From: Cristatella mucedo
Lineage: Eukaryota; Bryozoa; Phylactolaemata; Cristatellidae
Reading direction: 5' to 3'
Assembly: GCA_009760855.2 (NCBI GenBank)
Contig: WPIO01000014.1
Coordinates: forward strand, 2,843,501 to 2,907,500
DNA length: 64,000 nt
Shown here piece after piece: positions 63,536 through 64,000 of the stretch. The notes beneath the pieces were generated by a model, which worked only from the letters and a program-made list of their open reading frames with translations, made no database searches and was not told the DNA's origin. Position numbers and translations under genes: made by a program. Positions within the stretch are counted from its first letter, which is position 1. Every line of letters begins with the position of its first letter.

Positions 63536-63614
63536 ATTAGAGATTTACTTTTGGTTTATATTTATTCAGAAAAATAAACAGGTAAATTCAAAATAATCAT
63601 ATATATTTATAATC

Positions 63615-63616
<2 letters not shown>

Positions 63617-63671
<55 letters not shown>

Positions 63672-63677
63672 TATATA
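63617..63677. repeat. (TA)n microsatellite
   Basis: These are TA units with interspersed GTA variants. Confidence 0.9.
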
Positions 63678-64000
63678 CGAGTTCAAAACAAATTGAATGA
63701 GCAAGTTTTAGGTTTTTGTCTTTCGTGATTTGAAATTTTACGGCACACTTTTTTGACGAATCTGCCCCAAAATAAAGTGGCTCGTCATATTCTATTATAA
63801 TGTACTTAGTAGTGCCACTAAAGTTCCAATAGGGAAAGCACTCGTCTTGCTCTTACTAGTAAGCGCTCATGTTCTCCTTGAATATATTAAGATGAATATC
63901 AGGAAAATGTACTTTAGACGACAACCTGGAGCAAATCTTTTACTATCTAATTGTTCACCAGTACGTCAACCAGCTCTGCTTAATGCTACACCTTTGGACT

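Overview
The window is invertebrate-type eukaryotic (most likely metazoan) genomic DNA. It has split genes with GT/AG introns of 80 bp to about 10 kb, many decayed retrotransposons, tRNA-derived SINEs, microsatellites, and no operon-like packing, rRNA or CRISPR. I could not identify the species from the sequence.

The real host content is on the minus strand and consists of two tandem members of one family: PLP-dependent class V aminotransferases (cysteine desulfurase/selenocysteine lyase-like). Gene A is represented by its last four exons at 62,680 to 58,842. They encode the C-terminal domain and the stop codon; the rest lies beyond the right edge. Gene B starts at 44,265 and runs leftwards to at least 5,767. 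I could place twelve exons, ten of them (residues 1-321) joining without a gap. Together they carry the family motifs in order: N-terminal PFGK, CDYTASGR, YANTHTTT, the GSGTT phosphate loop, FEHHSN, ASNITG, an Asp in FWDFATAAPY, the PLP lysine in SPHK, GGGTV, REEGGTP and GGCACAGPY. One exon between residue 321 and the RLPIFSF block was not found, and the C-terminal exons lie either undetected in 1-5.7 kb or off the left edge. Two exons are micro-exons (31 and 19 bp).

The introns and intergenic space are a transposon landscape. The two structurally complete insertions are a 4.36-kb LTR retrotransposon at 18,466-22,822 (290-bp LTRs differing at about 4 positions, 5-bp target duplication CACTT, a canonical AAAAAAC frameshift heptamer between gag and pol, and a pol broken by two TGA codons, a frameshift and a YVDH polymerase motif) and a 3.43-kb hAT transposon at 36,568-39,998 (terminal inverted repeats, 8-bp target duplication GTATAACG, transposase frameshifted and dead). 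Many 5'-truncated copies of an L2/CR1-like LINE end in a conserved 3' hairpin plus an ATT repeat. A tRNA-derived SINE carries a related 3' tail, which suggests it borrows the LINE machinery. A second SINE family ends in a different shared motif. One LINE copy is nested inside another at 61 kb.

By region: 1-5.7 kb is mostly unannotated with LINE relics and two orphan open segments; 5.7-44.3 kb is gene B with transposon-filled introns; 44.3-58.8 kb is intergenic, with a GC-rich block at 48-49.3 kb, LINE pieces and microsatellites; 58.8-62.7 kb is the 3' end of gene A, followed by a repeat present in three copies across the window.
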